The notes under the pieces: generated by a model
The model's database searches: none
What the model was told of the DNA's origin: nothing
Seen by the model: the letters and a program-made list of their open reading frames with translations, nothing else
Made by a program: the position numbers and the translations under genes
Origin: Gammaproteobacteria bacterium
GTDB taxonomy: Bacteria > Pseudomonadota > Gammaproteobacteria > Steroidobacterales > GCA-2729495
Length of the DNA: 64,000 bases
Assembly (NCBI GenBank): GCA_015709695.1
Contig: CP054183.1
Coordinates: 62,001-126,000, forward strand
Direction: 5' to 3'
Part shown: piece after piece, positions 10,504 through 19,348 of the stretch
How positions within the stretch are numbered: position 1 is the first letter of the stretch
How the letters are laid out: each line of letters starts with the position of its first letter

Positions 10504-11181
10504 GTGGCCCGCAACCCCGCGCTGATCGCCCCATCCATCCTCTCGGCGGACTTCGCCCGTCTCGGGGACGAGGTCCGTGCCGTCCTCGATGCCGGCGCCG
10601 ACCAGATCCACTTCGACGTCATGGACAACCACTACGTGCCGAACCTGACCATCGGCCCGCTGGTGTGCGCCGCGCTGCGCAAGCATGGCATCACCGCGCC
10701 CATCGACGTGCACCTGATGACACGGCCCGTGGACCGGCTGGTGGAGGATTTCGCCGCGGCCGGGGCCAGCTGGATCAGCTTCCACCCCGAGGCCAGCGAC
10801 CACGTCGACCGCAGCATCGAACTGATCCGCAAGCTTGGCTGCAAGGCGGGCCTGGTGCTGAACCCGGCCAGCCCGCTCGGCTGGCTGGACTACACGCTGG
10901 AGAAGCTCGACTTCGTGCTGGTGATGTCGGTGAATCCCGGCTTCGGTGGCCAGTCGTTCATCCATTCCGCGCTGCCCAAGCTGCGCCAGGTGCGCAAGCG
11001 CATCGAGGCGCTGGGGCGCGACATCCGCCTGGAGGTGGACGGCGGCATCAAGGTGGACAACATCCGCGCGGCGGCGGAGGCGGGCGCCGACACCTTCGTG
11101 GCCGGCTCGGCGATCTTCGGCAGCGCGGATTACGCCGCGACGATCCGCGGCCTGCGGAAGGAAGTGGCGGCCGCCGCCTGA
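10504..11181 (+). CDS. rpe: Ribulose-phosphate 3-epimerase
   Basis: A 225-residue TIM-barrel epimerase of the pentose phosphate pathway. Signature stretches are [39 protein letters not shown] and EVDGGI. The GTG start at 10504 is fixed by AGGAGG at 10493-10498; the frame also opens further upstream, but that would overlap djlA. rpiA, encoding the partner isomerase, lies 3.7 kb downstream. Confidence 0.96.
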   Translation: MARNPALIAPSILSADFARLGDEVRAVLDAGADQIHFDVMDNHYVPNLTIGPLVCAALRKHGITAPIDVHLMTRPVDRLVEDFAAAGASWISFHPEASDHVDRSIELIRKLGCKAGLVLNPASPLGWLDYTLEKLDFVLVMSVNPGFGGQSFIHSALPKLRQVRKRIEALGRDIRLEVDGGIKVDNIRAAAEAGADTFVAGSAIFGSADYAATIRGLRKEVAAAA

Positions 11182-11209
11182 GGGCGACGACCGCCGCTGT
11201 CAGGGACGC

Positions 11210-11911
11210 TTACTGGCCGTTCGCGGCGGCGGCCGGGGCCGGGGCGGCCGGCACGGCGCGGATCTTCGGTTGCGGGCGGACGTTGTAGACCACGATGGTC
11301 TTGCCGCTGGCCGAGACCAGCCCCTCGTCCTCCAGCACCTTGAGCACGCGGCCTGCCATCTCGCGTGAGCAGCCCACCAGGCGCGAGAGCTCCTGGCGGC
11401 TCACCTTGATCTGCATGCCCTGCGGATGCGTCATGGCGTCGGGTTCATTGCACAGGTCGCGGATCGCGTGGGCGACGCGGCCGGTGACATCGACGAAGGC
11501 GAGATCGGAGAGCTTGCGGTTGGTGCGCGTCAGTCGCGTGGCCATTTGCGTGGCCAGCTCGAACACCAGTCCCGGGCTTTCGCTGGCGATCTGCCGGAAG
11601 CGCGGGTAGGTCATCTCGGCGATCTCGGAGGAGACGCGGGTGCGCACCCAGGCGCTGCGGCTCGGCTGCTCGTTGAACAGGCCCATCTCGCCGAAGAACT
11701 GGCCCTTGTTGAGGTAGGCCAGCACCATCTCGTTGCCATCCTCGTCCTCGATCATCACTTCGACCGAGCCGTCGATGATGTAGTAGAGCGTGTCGGGCGT
11801 GTCGCCCGCGTGGATCATCACCGTCTTGCCCGGCACCGTGCGCACACGGCAATAGGTCAGGAACCGGTTGATGGCCGGGATGTCGCTTAGCATTCTTCCG
11901 TTGGCAGCCAT
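11210..11911 (-). CDS. crp: cAMP receptor protein CRP (Vfr-like)
   Basis: A 233-residue CRP. The cyclic-nucleotide domain keeps the phosphate-binding cassette (FFGEMGLFNEQPSRSAWVR), followed by the dimer helix and an HTH whose recognition helix VGCSREMAGRVLKVL keeps the Arg, Glu and Arg that read TGTGA half sites in E. coli CRP. A Pro/Ala-rich C-terminal tail of about 20 residues is extra relative to E. coli. The ATG at 11911 has GGAGGG about 8 bases upstream. Two CRP-type palindromes lie upstream, which suggests autoregulation. Confidence 0.94.
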   Translation of the reverse strand: MAANGRMLSDIPAINRFLTYCRVRTVPGKTVMIHAGDTPDTLYYIIDGSVEVMIEDEDGNEMVLAYLNKGQFFGEMGLFNEQPSRSAWVRTRVSSEIAEMTYPRFRQIASESPGLVFELATQMATRLTRTNRKLSDLAFVDVTGRVAHAIRDLCNEPDAMTHPQGMQIKVSRQELSRLVGCSREMAGRVLKVLEDEGLVSASGKTIVVYNVRPQPKIRAVPAAPAPAAAANGQ

Positions 11912-11934
11912 GGGCTCACCCTCCCCTCGAGACA

Positions 11935-11955
11935 AACAACAACAACAACAACAAC
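11935..11955. repeat. Trinucleotide repeat (AAC)7 in the crp leader
   Basis: Seven perfect AAC units on the plus strand, which read as GTT repeats in the crp transcript. They lie about 24 bases upstream of the crp ATG, just before the Shine-Dalgarno. Simple repeats of this length are rare in GC-rich genomes, and a change in unit number could alter leader folding or translation. Confidence 0.9.
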
Positions 11956-12009
11956 GAAGACCCAATCTACACACGCCACGAGACGCAAGGCATGGCGATA
12001 TGTTCAATA

Positions 12010-12048
12010 GGCAGGCAGTGTAAGGGCTGCAGGCCGGAAGTATGTCAA
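12010..12048 (-). promoter_or_regulatory. Putative crp promoter
   Basis: On the minus strand a consensus -35 TTGACA (12043-12048) is followed by TACACT (12017-12022), with a 20-base spacer. The spacer is longer than ideal, as is common at activator-dependent promoters. A start near 12010 would place the nearer CRP palindrome at about -61.5, the standard class I position. The elements are seen; the start site is inferred. Confidence 0.45.
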
Positions 12049-12063
12049 GCCGGATTCCTGAAA

Positions 12064-12079
12064 TGTGAGGGCGGTCACA
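12064..12079. promoter_or_regulatory. CRP-binding palindrome upstream of crp (site 1)
   Basis: TGTGA-GGGCGG-TCACA, a perfect match to the CRP consensus half sites with the 6-base spacer. It lies 153 bases upstream of the crp start codon. Confidence 0.75.
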
Positions 12080-12116
12080 AGGATGCGCGGCTCAGGGTGG
12101 GTGGCCGGGCGCGGAA

Positions 12117-12132
12117 CGTGAACGCCGTCACG
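12117..12132. promoter_or_regulatory. CRP-like palindrome upstream of crp (site 2)
   Basis: CGTGA-ACGCCG-TCACG, with perfectly symmetric arms and one change per half site from the CRP consensus. Its centre is 53 bases from that of site 1, close to five helical turns, so both would face the same side of the DNA. Confidence 0.55.
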
Positions 12133-12173
12133 GGCTTCACCGCCCGGAAGGGACCGCCCATGGCCCGGGCCGC

Positions 12174-12797
12174 CTAGAAATACCAGGCCACGGTGGTCAT
12201 GACCCGGGAGGCCAGCCGCATGGCGAGGCGCACCGGGGCCGGCGGCTCGACACCGCCGCGGTCGAGTGCCTCCTGGCGATGGGCCTGCTCGTCGGCCCGC
12301 ATGCGCTCGACGATGCGCCGGCTGGTCTGGTCCTGTCCCGGCAGGCGCGCCAGGTGCCCATCGAGGTGCCCGGTGACCTGGCGCTCGGTCTCCGCGAGGA
12401 AGCCGAGGCTGCGGCGGTCACCGGCCAGCCCCGCGGCCATGCCGATGGCCAGGGCACCCGCATACCAGAAGGGCGTCAGCTGGCTGATGCCGGCGCCCAG
12501 TGCGGTCGTCCGCTCGCGGCACCAGACGAGATGCTCGTGTTCCTCGTCGGCGGCCCGCAGCAGCGCGCTGCGCAAGGCCTGGTCACGCGTCACCAGTGCC
12601 TGACCGCGGTACAGGGCCTGGGCGGCGATCTCCCCGGCGTGGTTGACCCGCATCAGGCGTGCGGACAGGTCGCGCTCGCTGGCGGTCAGCGGTTCCGGCC
12701 CCGTGCGGGCCGCCGCAGGCGTCGCAGGCTCGTCCGGGGAACCGGCAGCAGCGACAGTGCGCAGCGCCGCATCGAACTCGGTGATGCAGCGGTCCAT
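12174..12797 (-). CDS. coq7: Demethoxyubiquinone hydroxylase Coq7
   Basis: A 207-residue di-iron hydroxylase that carries out the C6 hydroxylation in ubiquinone biosynthesis. The carboxylate/histidine ligands are seen in LMRVNHAGEIAAQALYRGQ, DEEHEHLVW, FLAETERQV and RADEQAHR. The membrane-binding helix region FWYAGALAIGMAAGL lies in between. The start is the ATG at 12797. It works in the same pathway as ubiH and ubiI further along. It is upstream of crp on the same strand, but 262 bases of control region separate them. Confidence 0.93.
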   Translation of the reverse strand: MDRCITEFDAALRTVAAAGSPDEPATPAAARTGPEPLTASERDLSARLMRVNHAGEIAAQALYRGQALVTRDQALRSALLRAADEEHEHLVWCRERTTALGAGISQLTPFWYAGALAIGMAAGLAGDRRSLGFLAETERQVTGHLDGHLARLPGQDQTSRRIVERMRADEQAHRQEALDRGGVEPPAPVRLAMRLASRVMTTVAWYF

Positions 12798-12959
12798 CAG
12801 GCCGGGTTGGCGCGCTTCCACCCGGCAAGTATACGCAGCGGCCGGCTGCCGGACGGTATTGCAGCGACTGCGCCGCGCCATTAGAGTGCGCCGCGATGCG
12901 GGCTGCCCGGCGCGGTTCTTCCGGGCGCTACGACCTGACCCTTCTTCGGGAGACTCCAG

Positions 12960-13691
12960 TTGCACAAGGTTCTGGCCATCCTGGCTGCACTCGGCTGCCT
13001 GATTTCCGTCCATCCAGCCTTTGCCCATGGCGAGAAGGGCAAGGAAGTCCCGCAGGGCTGGTCCGGCAACGTGGCCGCCGGTTACGTGGCGGTGCGAGGC
13101 AATTCAGAGAGCACCACGGCGAATTTGAAGAGCGAGGTGCTGTACGACCAGGACCGCTGGCATCACAGCGCGCTGGCCACGGCCATGGGGGCCAGCCGCG
13201 ACGGCGACACCAGTTCCGAGGCCTACAAGGCCCAGCTCAAGACCAAGTACGACCTGCGCGAGGCCATCTACGCCTTCGGCCTCGGCGAGTGGAACAAGGA
13301 CCGCTTCAGCTCCTACGACTACCAGATCTTCGAGGTGGCCGGCCTTGGCTGGCGGGTGTTCCGCAGCGAGACCCAGGAGCTGGCACTGGAAGCCGGTGTC
13401 GGTGCCACCCAGTCCAGGCTCGATGACGGCACCGACAACAACGAGATGATCGGCCGGATCGGCATGGACTACCACTGGCACCTCAGCGAAAACGCGGTGT
13501 TCAGCGAGAAGCTGTCGAGCAGCATCGGCTCCGACAACACCTATTACGAGTCCCTGACCGAGCTCAAGGCCGGAATCATCGGCAACGTGGCGCTGGTGCT
13601 GGGCTACCTGGTCAAGCACAACACGGATGTGCTCCCCGGCACCGACAAGACCGATACCCAGACCTCGATTTCGCTGGAATACAAGTTCTGA
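12960..13691 (+). CDS. DUF481 family outer-membrane beta-barrel protein
   Basis: A 243-residue DUF481 (YdiY-like) protein. A signal peptide (residues 1-22, ending AFA) precedes alternating beta strands (NVAAGYVAVRGNSESTTANL) and a C-terminal strand ending in YKF, the usual outer-membrane insertion signal. The frame begins at TTG 12960 with GGGAGA upstream. The function of the family is unknown; salt- or stress-induced expression is reported for relatives. It is divergent from coq7. Confidence 0.88.
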   Translation: MHKVLAILAALGCLISVHPAFAHGEKGKEVPQGWSGNVAAGYVAVRGNSESTTANLKSEVLYDQDRWHHSALATAMGASRDGDTSSEAYKAQLKTKYDLREAIYAFGLGEWNKDRFSSYDYQIFEVAGLGWRVFRSETQELALEAGVGATQSRLDDGTDNNEMIGRIGMDYHWHLSENAVFSEKLSSSIGSDNTYYESLTELKAGIIGNVALVLGYLVKHNTDVLPGTDKTDTQTSISLEYKF

Positions 13692-13747
13692 GCGGGTCCG
13701 GACGGGGGGTCCCGTTCCGGGGGCCTGACTCCGGGGCCCGGTTGTCG

Positions 13748-13776
13748 TTGAAAAGCGGGGGGAGGCCCATTAAAAT
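13748..13776 (+). promoter_or_regulatory. Sigma-70 promoter of rplM-rpsI
   Basis: TTGAAA (13748-13753), a 17-base spacer and TAAAAT (13771-13776): five of six matches at each hexamer with ideal spacing. It is 55 bases upstream of the rplM ATG. Confidence 0.75.
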
Positions 13777-13830
13777 CGCCGCCCTTGCGCCCGCGGTCGA
13801 CGCGGGTCCCGACACCTTGCAGACAGGCCC

Positions 13831-14259
13831 ATGAGAACGATTTCTGCCAAGCCGGAAGAAGTAAAACGTGGCTGGTACCTGGTGGACGCCGACGGGCGTA
13901 CCCTGGGCCGGCTGGCCACCGAGCTCGCGCGGCGGCTGCGCGGCAAGCACAAGCCCATCTACACGCCCCATGTGGACACCGGCGACTACATCGTCGTGGT
14001 GAACGCCGCGAAGATCCGCGTGACCGGCCAGAAGATGAAGGACAAGACCTACTACCGCCACACGGGGTACGTGGGCAACATGAAGACCGAGAGCCTGGAG
14101 CACCTGCTGAACCGGGCCCCCGACCGCGTGCTGCGCATCGCCGTCAAGGGCATGCTGCCGAAGAACCGCCTCGGGGCCGCGATGCTGCGCAAGCTCAAGG
14201 TCTTCCCGGGCGCCGAGCACAGCCACGCCGCCCAGCAGCCCCAGCCCCTCGAAATCTGA
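13831..14259 (+). CDS. rplM: 50S ribosomal protein L13
   Basis: A 142-residue L13, matching the E. coli length. It begins [20 protein letters not shown] and contains [20 protein letters not shown] and the C-terminal [16 protein letters not shown]. It is the first gene of the rplM-rpsI operon, with 23 bases before rpsI. Confidence 0.98.
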   Translation: MRTISAKPEEVKRGWYLVDADGRTLGRLATELARRLRGKHKPIYTPHVDTGDYIVVVNAAKIRVTGQKMKDKTYYRHTGYVGNMKTESLEHLLNRAPDRVLRIAVKGMLPKNRLGAAMLRKLKVFPGAEHSHAAQQPQPLEI

Positions 14260-14282
14260 TCCTGAAGCAGGTTGAGCAATTC

Positions 14283-14675
14283 ATGGCTACCCAGGCTTTT
14301 TATGGTACCGGCCGGCGCAAGAGTTCCACTGCGCGGGTCTTCATCCGCCCCGGCAAGGGCTCGATCACCGTCAATGACCGGTCGCTGGACGAGTTCTTCG
14401 GCCGCAAGACCGCGCGCATGATCGTGCGCCAGCCGCTGGAGCTCACCGAGCTCACCACCCGCTTCGACGTCGATGTGACGGTCAGCGGCGGCGGCATGAC
14501 CGGCCAGGCCGGCGCCATCCGCCACGGCCTGACCCGGGCCCTGATGGAGTACGACGGCAGCCTGCGCGGCGCCCTGCGCCGGGCCGGCTTCGTCACCCGC
14601 GATGCCCGCGAGGTCGAGCGCAAGAAGGTCGGCGTCCGCAAGGCCCGCCGCGCCACCCAGTACTCGAAGCGCTGA
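14283..14675 (+). CDS. rpsI: 30S ribosomal protein S9
   Basis: A 130-residue S9, the normal length, containing [16 protein letters not shown] and ending in the decoding-site tail RRATQYSKR. The start is the ATG at 14283. It is cotranscribed with rplM, and the tRNA-Gln gene 47 bases downstream may share the transcript. Confidence 0.98.
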   Translation: MATQAFYGTGRRKSSTARVFIRPGKGSITVNDRSLDEFFGRKTARMIVRQPLELTELTTRFDVDVTVSGGGMTGQAGAIRHGLTRALMEYDGSLRGALRRAGFVTRDAREVERKKVGVRKARRATQYSKR

Positions 14676-14722
14676 TCGGGGCTGGCGGGATTCGCCCCCG
14701 CCCGCGATCCGCGCCGGGTCGT

Positions 14723-14796
14723 TGGGGGATCGTCTAGTGGTAGGACAGCGGACTCTGACTCCGTTAACCTAGGTTCGAATCCTAGTCCCCCAGCCA
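14723..14796 (+). tRNA. tRNA-Gln (CTG)
   Basis: A complete cloverleaf: acceptor stem TGGGGGA/TCCCCCA, anticodon loop CTCTGAC with anticodon CTG, T-arm CTAGGTTCGAATCCTAG, discriminator G and encoded CCA (14794-14796). The weak 5' U-A closing pair is typical of tRNA-Gln. Confidence 0.96.
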
Positions 14797-14810
14797 GTCC
14801 AAGGCCGGAA

Positions 14811-14839
14811 AAAGCCCACCCCAAGCGGTGGGCTTTTTT
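14811..14839. terminator. Intrinsic terminator after tRNA-Gln, shared with rpiA
   Basis: AAAGCCCACC and GGTGGGCTTT form a 10-base-pair stem with loop CCAAGC, followed by a T run on the plus strand. An A run on the 5' side makes it usable on the minus strand too, where it abuts the rpiA stop. It therefore probably ends transcription from both sides. Confidence 0.9.
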
Positions 14840-15502
14840 CTATCGACGGTCGAAGCGCTTGATGCCGGCATCCTCGGCCATGAGGATCACGTCGGCCGGC
14901 CGGCTGGCGAAGATGCCCACCGTCACCACGCCGGCAATCTGGTTGAAGCGTGCTTCCAGGTCCGGAGGGTTGGTGATCGAGAGCTGGTGCACGTCGAGGA
15001 TGACGTTGCCATTGTCGGTGACGAAGCCCTTGCGCAGGATCGGCTGGCCGCGGGCCCGCACCATCTGCCGCGCCACGTAGAACTGGGCCATCGGCACCAC
15101 TTCCACCGGCAGCGGGAACTTGCCGAGGACCGCCACCCATTTCGAGTCGTCGATGATGCAGATGAAGCGGCGCGATGCCGCCGCCAGCACCTTCTCCCGG
15201 GTCAATGCGCCGCCGCCGCCCTTGATCAGGTGGAAGTGCTTGTTGGCCTCGTCGGCCCCGTCGATGTAGAGGTCGAGGTCGCCGGTCTCGGCCAGCTCCG
15301 CAACCTCGAAGCCCGCGGCCTTGAGGCGCTGCTCGGTCTCACGCGAACTGGCGGTGACGCTCGCCACCCGGTCACGCACCCGGGCCAGTTCTTCGATGAA
15401 GTGGTTGACCGTGGTGCCCGTGCCCACCCCGAGGCGGGTGCCGGGTTCGATGAGGTCGATGGCAGCCCTGGCTACCTGCCGCTTCTTCTGGCCCTGGTCC
15501 AT
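14840..15502 (-). CDS. rpiA: Ribose-5-phosphate isomerase A
   Basis: A 220-residue RpiA, close to the E. coli length of 219. Conserved elements are GVGTGTTVNHFIEEL, ASSRETEQRL, DLYIDGADEAN and IKGGGGALTREKV. The start is the ATG at 15502, preceded by GGGAG; a TATCAT about 45 bases upstream (15546-15551) is a candidate -10. It converges on the tRNA-Gln gene through a shared terminator. Confidence 0.96.
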   Translation of the reverse strand: MDQGQKKRQVARAAIDLIEPGTRLGVGTGTTVNHFIEELARVRDRVASVTASSRETEQRLKAAGFEVAELAETGDLDLYIDGADEANKHFHLIKGGGGALTREKVLAAASRRFICIIDDSKWVAVLGKFPLPVEVVPMAQFYVARQMVRARGQPILRKGFVTDNGNVILDVHQLSITNPPDLEARFNQIAGVVTVGIFASRPADVILMAEDAGIKRFDRR

Positions 15503-15610
15503 GCGTGCTCCCGTCGGGTGGAGGCCTGCCTGTGTCCCGCTGCGGATGATAGCGATTTTCCCGGGGAATTCCGCAGTCGGCGTGGTGGTGCGCAAAGGAC
15601 CCCGGATAGA

Positions 15611-15637
15611 AATGTGCCCGCCAGAGGCGGGCACATT
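15611..15637. terminator. Perfect 12-bp hairpin between rpiA and the Lys-rich micro-ORF
   Basis: AATGTGCCCGCC and GGCGGGCACATT pair perfectly around the loop AGA. On the minus strand it is followed by a short T-rich stretch (ATTTC), so it may end the micro-ORF transcript. No long U tract is present, so a terminator role is tentative. Confidence 0.55.
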
Positions 15638-15662
15638 CATCAAACACTTCCTTTTGGGAAGC

Positions 15663-15688
15663 CGCGGGAACCGTTGCCGGTTCCCGCG
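15663..15688. other. Perfect 11-bp hairpin downstream of the Lys-rich micro-ORF
   Basis: CGCGGGAACCG and CGGTTCCCGCG pair around the tetraloop TTGC, 16 bases beyond the stop of the 20-residue ORF in its direction of reading. It is strong enough to protect an mRNA 3' end or to belong to a structured small RNA. No U tract follows on the minus strand. Confidence 0.55.
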
Positions 15689-15703
15689 ATTTGCCAGCTA
15701 TTG

Positions 15704-15766
15704 CTAGCGCTTCTTCTTGGCCTTCTTCTTGGCCTTCTTCTTCGAAGCAGCCTTCTTCTTTGCCAT
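15704..15766 (-). CDS. Lys/Ala-rich 20-residue micro-protein
   Basis: The frame encodes MAKKKAASKKKAKKKAKKKR from ATG 15766. AGGAG lies 9 bases upstream, and an A+T-rich region with TATACT near 15797-15803 could be the promoter. The coding sequence is largely an AAG/GCC repeat (AAGAAGAAGGCC). The composition recalls the tails of histone-H1-like and AlgP proteins, suggesting nucleic-acid binding, but this is inference. Strong hairpins follow. It could instead be an incidental frame inside a structured RNA. Confidence 0.6.
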   Translation of the reverse strand: MAKKKAASKKKAKKKAKKKR

Positions 15767-15921
15767 GACATTGGTCTCCTGTCGGGGTAACCGCGGTTGA
15801 GTATATACAACCGAAATCAAAATTCCACTGATTACAGTGAACTGGTCCGCAGATTTTTTGTCGGCGAGCATCCGCCTTGCATCGGTCATCCGCCGATCAT
15901 TGCCCGCGCATGGCACGCGGT

Positions 15922-16491
15922 TCAGAACAACCTGACACCGCTCTCCGTCACCACCGCGTGCATGCCGACGTCCCATGAACGGTCGGGCAACGATGCCACG
16001 CACTGGAATTCATGGGCCAGGCCGATGAGCAGCGGACGCCGCCAGCGTCCGCGCTGTCGCGTGAAGGCGAAGCTGCGATCGTAGAAGCCGCCGCCCATGC
16101 CGAGCCGCCGGCCATCCGCATCGAATGCCACCAGTGGCGTCAGCACAACGTCGAGCTGCGTGCCCCGCAGCCAGGTGGCGGGGTCCGTCGCCGGCTCGGG
16201 GATGCCGAAGCGGTTGCGCGCCATGGGCAGGCCGGGGTGCCAGGGTGCGAACACCAGCGAGCGGCCATGCACCACCGGCAGGTAGATCCGCCGGCCCCGG
16301 GCCAGCGCCGCCGCCATGAAGGAAGAGCAGTCCACCTCGCCATCGACCGCCTCGTAGCAGGCGATGCGGCGGCAGCGGGCCAGCATTGGCAGTTGCCAGA
16401 GGCTGCGGGCTATGGTGGCCGAGCGGGCGCTGACCAGCGCCGGTGGCAGCTGTGCACGGCGGCGGCGCAGGCTGGCGCGCAGCGCCTTCAC
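15922..16491 (-). CDS. fau: 5-formyltetrahydrofolate cyclo-ligase
   Basis: A 189-residue cyclo-ligase (YgfA/Fau) that turns 5-formyl-THF into methenyl-THF with ATP. It begins with a basic helix (ALRASLRRRRAQLP) and carries LVAFDADGRRLGMGGGFYDR, the family signature. The start is GTG 16491. It lies directly downstream of the 6S RNA gene, the conserved ssrS-ygfA arrangement, so the two are probably cotranscribed. Its role links to the glycine cleavage system encoded at 22-26 kb. Confidence 0.93.
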   Translation of the reverse strand: MKALRASLRRRRAQLPPALVSARSATIARSLWQLPMLARCRRIACYEAVDGEVDCSSFMAAALARGRRIYLPVVHGRSLVFAPWHPGLPMARNRFGIPEPATDPATWLRGTQLDVVLTPLVAFDADGRRLGMGGGFYDRSFAFTRQRGRWRRPLLIGLAHEFQCVASLPDRSWDVGMHAVVTESGVRLF

Positions 16492-16529
16492 TCAGCGGCA
16501 CCCCGCATGCTGGCCGGGGGAGGTGGAGG

Positions 16530-16718
16530 GTGGCGTTCCCGCATGTGCCGTCTCGAACCGTCGCTCTCGGACCCGAGCGAAAGGTGGGACAGACCGTGGC
16601 AGAGCAGGCTTTCCGCTCGTGGCGGCAATGCACAAAGCTGCCGACAGGCCCAGGTCCCTGCAGTGCATTTAAGGGTCGAAGGCAGTCAGCTCTTCTCGAA
16701 CACCGCAGGAAACGCCGG
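16530..16718 (-). ncRNA. ssrS: 6S RNA
   Basis: The 290-base gap between zapA and fau is the conserved site of 6S RNA, which binds the sigma-70 holoenzyme in stationary phase. A TATAAT lies at 16724-16729 on the minus strand, placing the start near 16717. The 5' GGCGTTTCC (16708-16716) pairs with GGGAACGCC (16532-16540), giving the long closing stem of a rod about 188 nt long. Position, length and terminal pairing all agree; the central bubble was not modelled. Ends are approximate. Confidence 0.78.
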
Positions 16719-16781
16719 TACTGATTATACGGGCTGCGTCCGGCAAAAAATGCGACACCCGGCGCGCCTTGCAGGCGGGGC

Positions 16782-17093
16782 TCAGAGTTCGAGCTGCTGT
16801 CCCGGGCGCAGCGCGCCCTCGACGCGCTCGCGCATGGCGCGTACGCGCGCCTTTGCCTTGGTCTCGAGCACTTCGCCGCGTTCCCGCGAGCGCAGCAATT
16901 CGTTCGCCATGTTCAGGGCCGCCATGACCGCGATGCGCTCGAGGCCGACCACCCGGCCGCTGTCGCGGATCTCGCGCATCTTGCCGTTGAGCAGCTCCGC
17001 GGAGTCCAGCAGGGCGGCACGCTCGTCGGGGGGGCAGGACACCTGGTAGTCCTTGTCCAGGATCTTGATGTTGACCCGGGTCGCCTCGCTCAT
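16782..17093 (-). CDS. zapA: Cell division protein ZapA
   Basis: A 103-residue FtsZ-ring stabiliser. It starts MSEATRVNIKILDKDYQVSC, the usual beta-rich head, and ends in a coiled coil. The ATG at 17093 overlaps the stop of the upstream coiled-coil gene by 4 bases (ATGA), so the two are translationally coupled. Confidence 0.94.
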   Translation of the reverse strand: MSEATRVNIKILDKDYQVSCPPDERAALLDSAELLNGKMREIRDSGRVVGLERIAVMAALNMANELLRSRERGEVLETKAKARVRAMRERVEGALRPGQQLEL

Positions 17094-17320
17094 GCGCCGT
17101 GCTCCATGCCCTTGAGACGTCCGATCATGGCCTCGACCCGGGCGCGGACCTGCTCGTTCTTCTGCAGCAGGTTGGCACGTTCCGCGGTCAGGGCGTCCTG
17201 GCGCTGCCGGAGGGAGCGGTTCTCCTCCTTCAGCTGGTTGCAGGTCACGACGAGGTCATCCAGCCGCTTGCCGAGTCGCTCGAGCTCGTCGCCGAAGGAC
17301 CTTTCGCTTTCTTCCGTCAT
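17090..17320 (-). CDS. ZapB-like coiled-coil protein (TIGR02449 type)
   Basis: A 76-residue protein, almost wholly coiled coil (DELERLGKRLDDLVVTCNQLKEENRSL). Such genes regularly precede zapA in gammaproteobacteria and are annotated as TIGR02449 or ZapB-like. A role at the division ring is inferred from this context. The start is the ATG at 17320. Confidence 0.87.
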   Translation of the reverse strand: MTEESERSFGDELERLGKRLDDLVVTCNQLKEENRSLRQRQDALTAERANLLQKNEQVRARVEAMIGRLKGMEHGA

Positions 17321-17427
17321 CAAATGAATATAGTTCTGCCGCCGGGCGACGGTCAAATGCGTGGCGCGGTGGCCGATGCTAGGATAAGTGCCTTGCCGGA
17401 CCATCGCCCGGTTATGCAAAACGAAGG

Positions 17428-18027
17428 ATGCCGGCACGGCTGCACCCCATGGCCAGCACAGGACTGCCGAGCTATTTCCTGGTCGAGGACGCCCTGGGCG
17501 AACTGGGCGCCAGCACGGGCGTGACCGAGGCGCACGGCTGTCTCTGCGGCCTGGCCTGCGTGCTCGGCGGACGGGCGGGCGCGGCCTGGGTCGCCTCGCT
17601 GCTGGCCGGGGATGCCGCCGGCGAGGCAGGTGCCGGCACGGCGGACCTGCTCGGCGAGCTGGCCGAGGCCAGCTGCACGGCGCTGGCCGAGGGCGCCATG
17701 GCATTCATGCCGCTGCTGCCTCCCGACGAACGCCCGCTCGCCGAGCGTACCGAGGCGCTCGGCGCCTGGTGCACAGGCTTCATGGAGGGCCTCGGCGAGG
17801 CTGCCTCCAGCCCGGGGGCACGTGCCGCGCTCGCCAGCGACACGGCGCGGGAGATCATCGGCGACTTCGCCGAGATCGCCCGTGCCACCGTCAGCCAGGC
17901 CGAGACCGAGCCGGAAGGCGAGGCGGCCTACGCCGAACTGGTCGAGTTCGTGCGGGTCAGCGTCCAGCTCATGTTCGAGGAGCTGCACGATGCGCGCGAC
18001 GCCGCGGGCAGCACCAGCCTGCACTGA
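17428..18027 (+). CDS. ygfB: UPF0149 family protein YgfB
   Basis: A 199-residue all-helical UPF0149 protein with the conserved EAHGCLCGLACV and AWCTGFMEGLGE segments. YgfB of Pseudomonas aeruginosa affects the ampDh3 pathway, but no function is assured here. The start is either ATG 17428 (chosen; GAAGG adjacent) or ATG 17449. It heads the ygfB-pepP-ubiH-ubiI operon. Confidence 0.9.
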   Translation: MPARLHPMASTGLPSYFLVEDALGELGASTGVTEAHGCLCGLACVLGGRAGAAWVASLLAGDAAGEAGAGTADLLGELAEASCTALAEGAMAFMPLLPPDERPLAERTEALGAWCTGFMEGLGEAASSPGARAALASDTAREIIGDFAEIARATVSQAETEPEGEAAYAELVEFVRVSVQLMFEELHDARDAAGSTSLH

Positions 18028-18034
18028 CGGCCCC

Positions 18035-19344
<1,310 letters not shown>

Positions 19345-19348
<4 letters not shown>

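Noticed and set aside
15827-15840. CACTG-ATTA-CAGTG inverted repeat as an operator
   Set aside because: The arms are short, no regulator gene is adjacent, and chance occurrence in an A+T-rich gap is likely.
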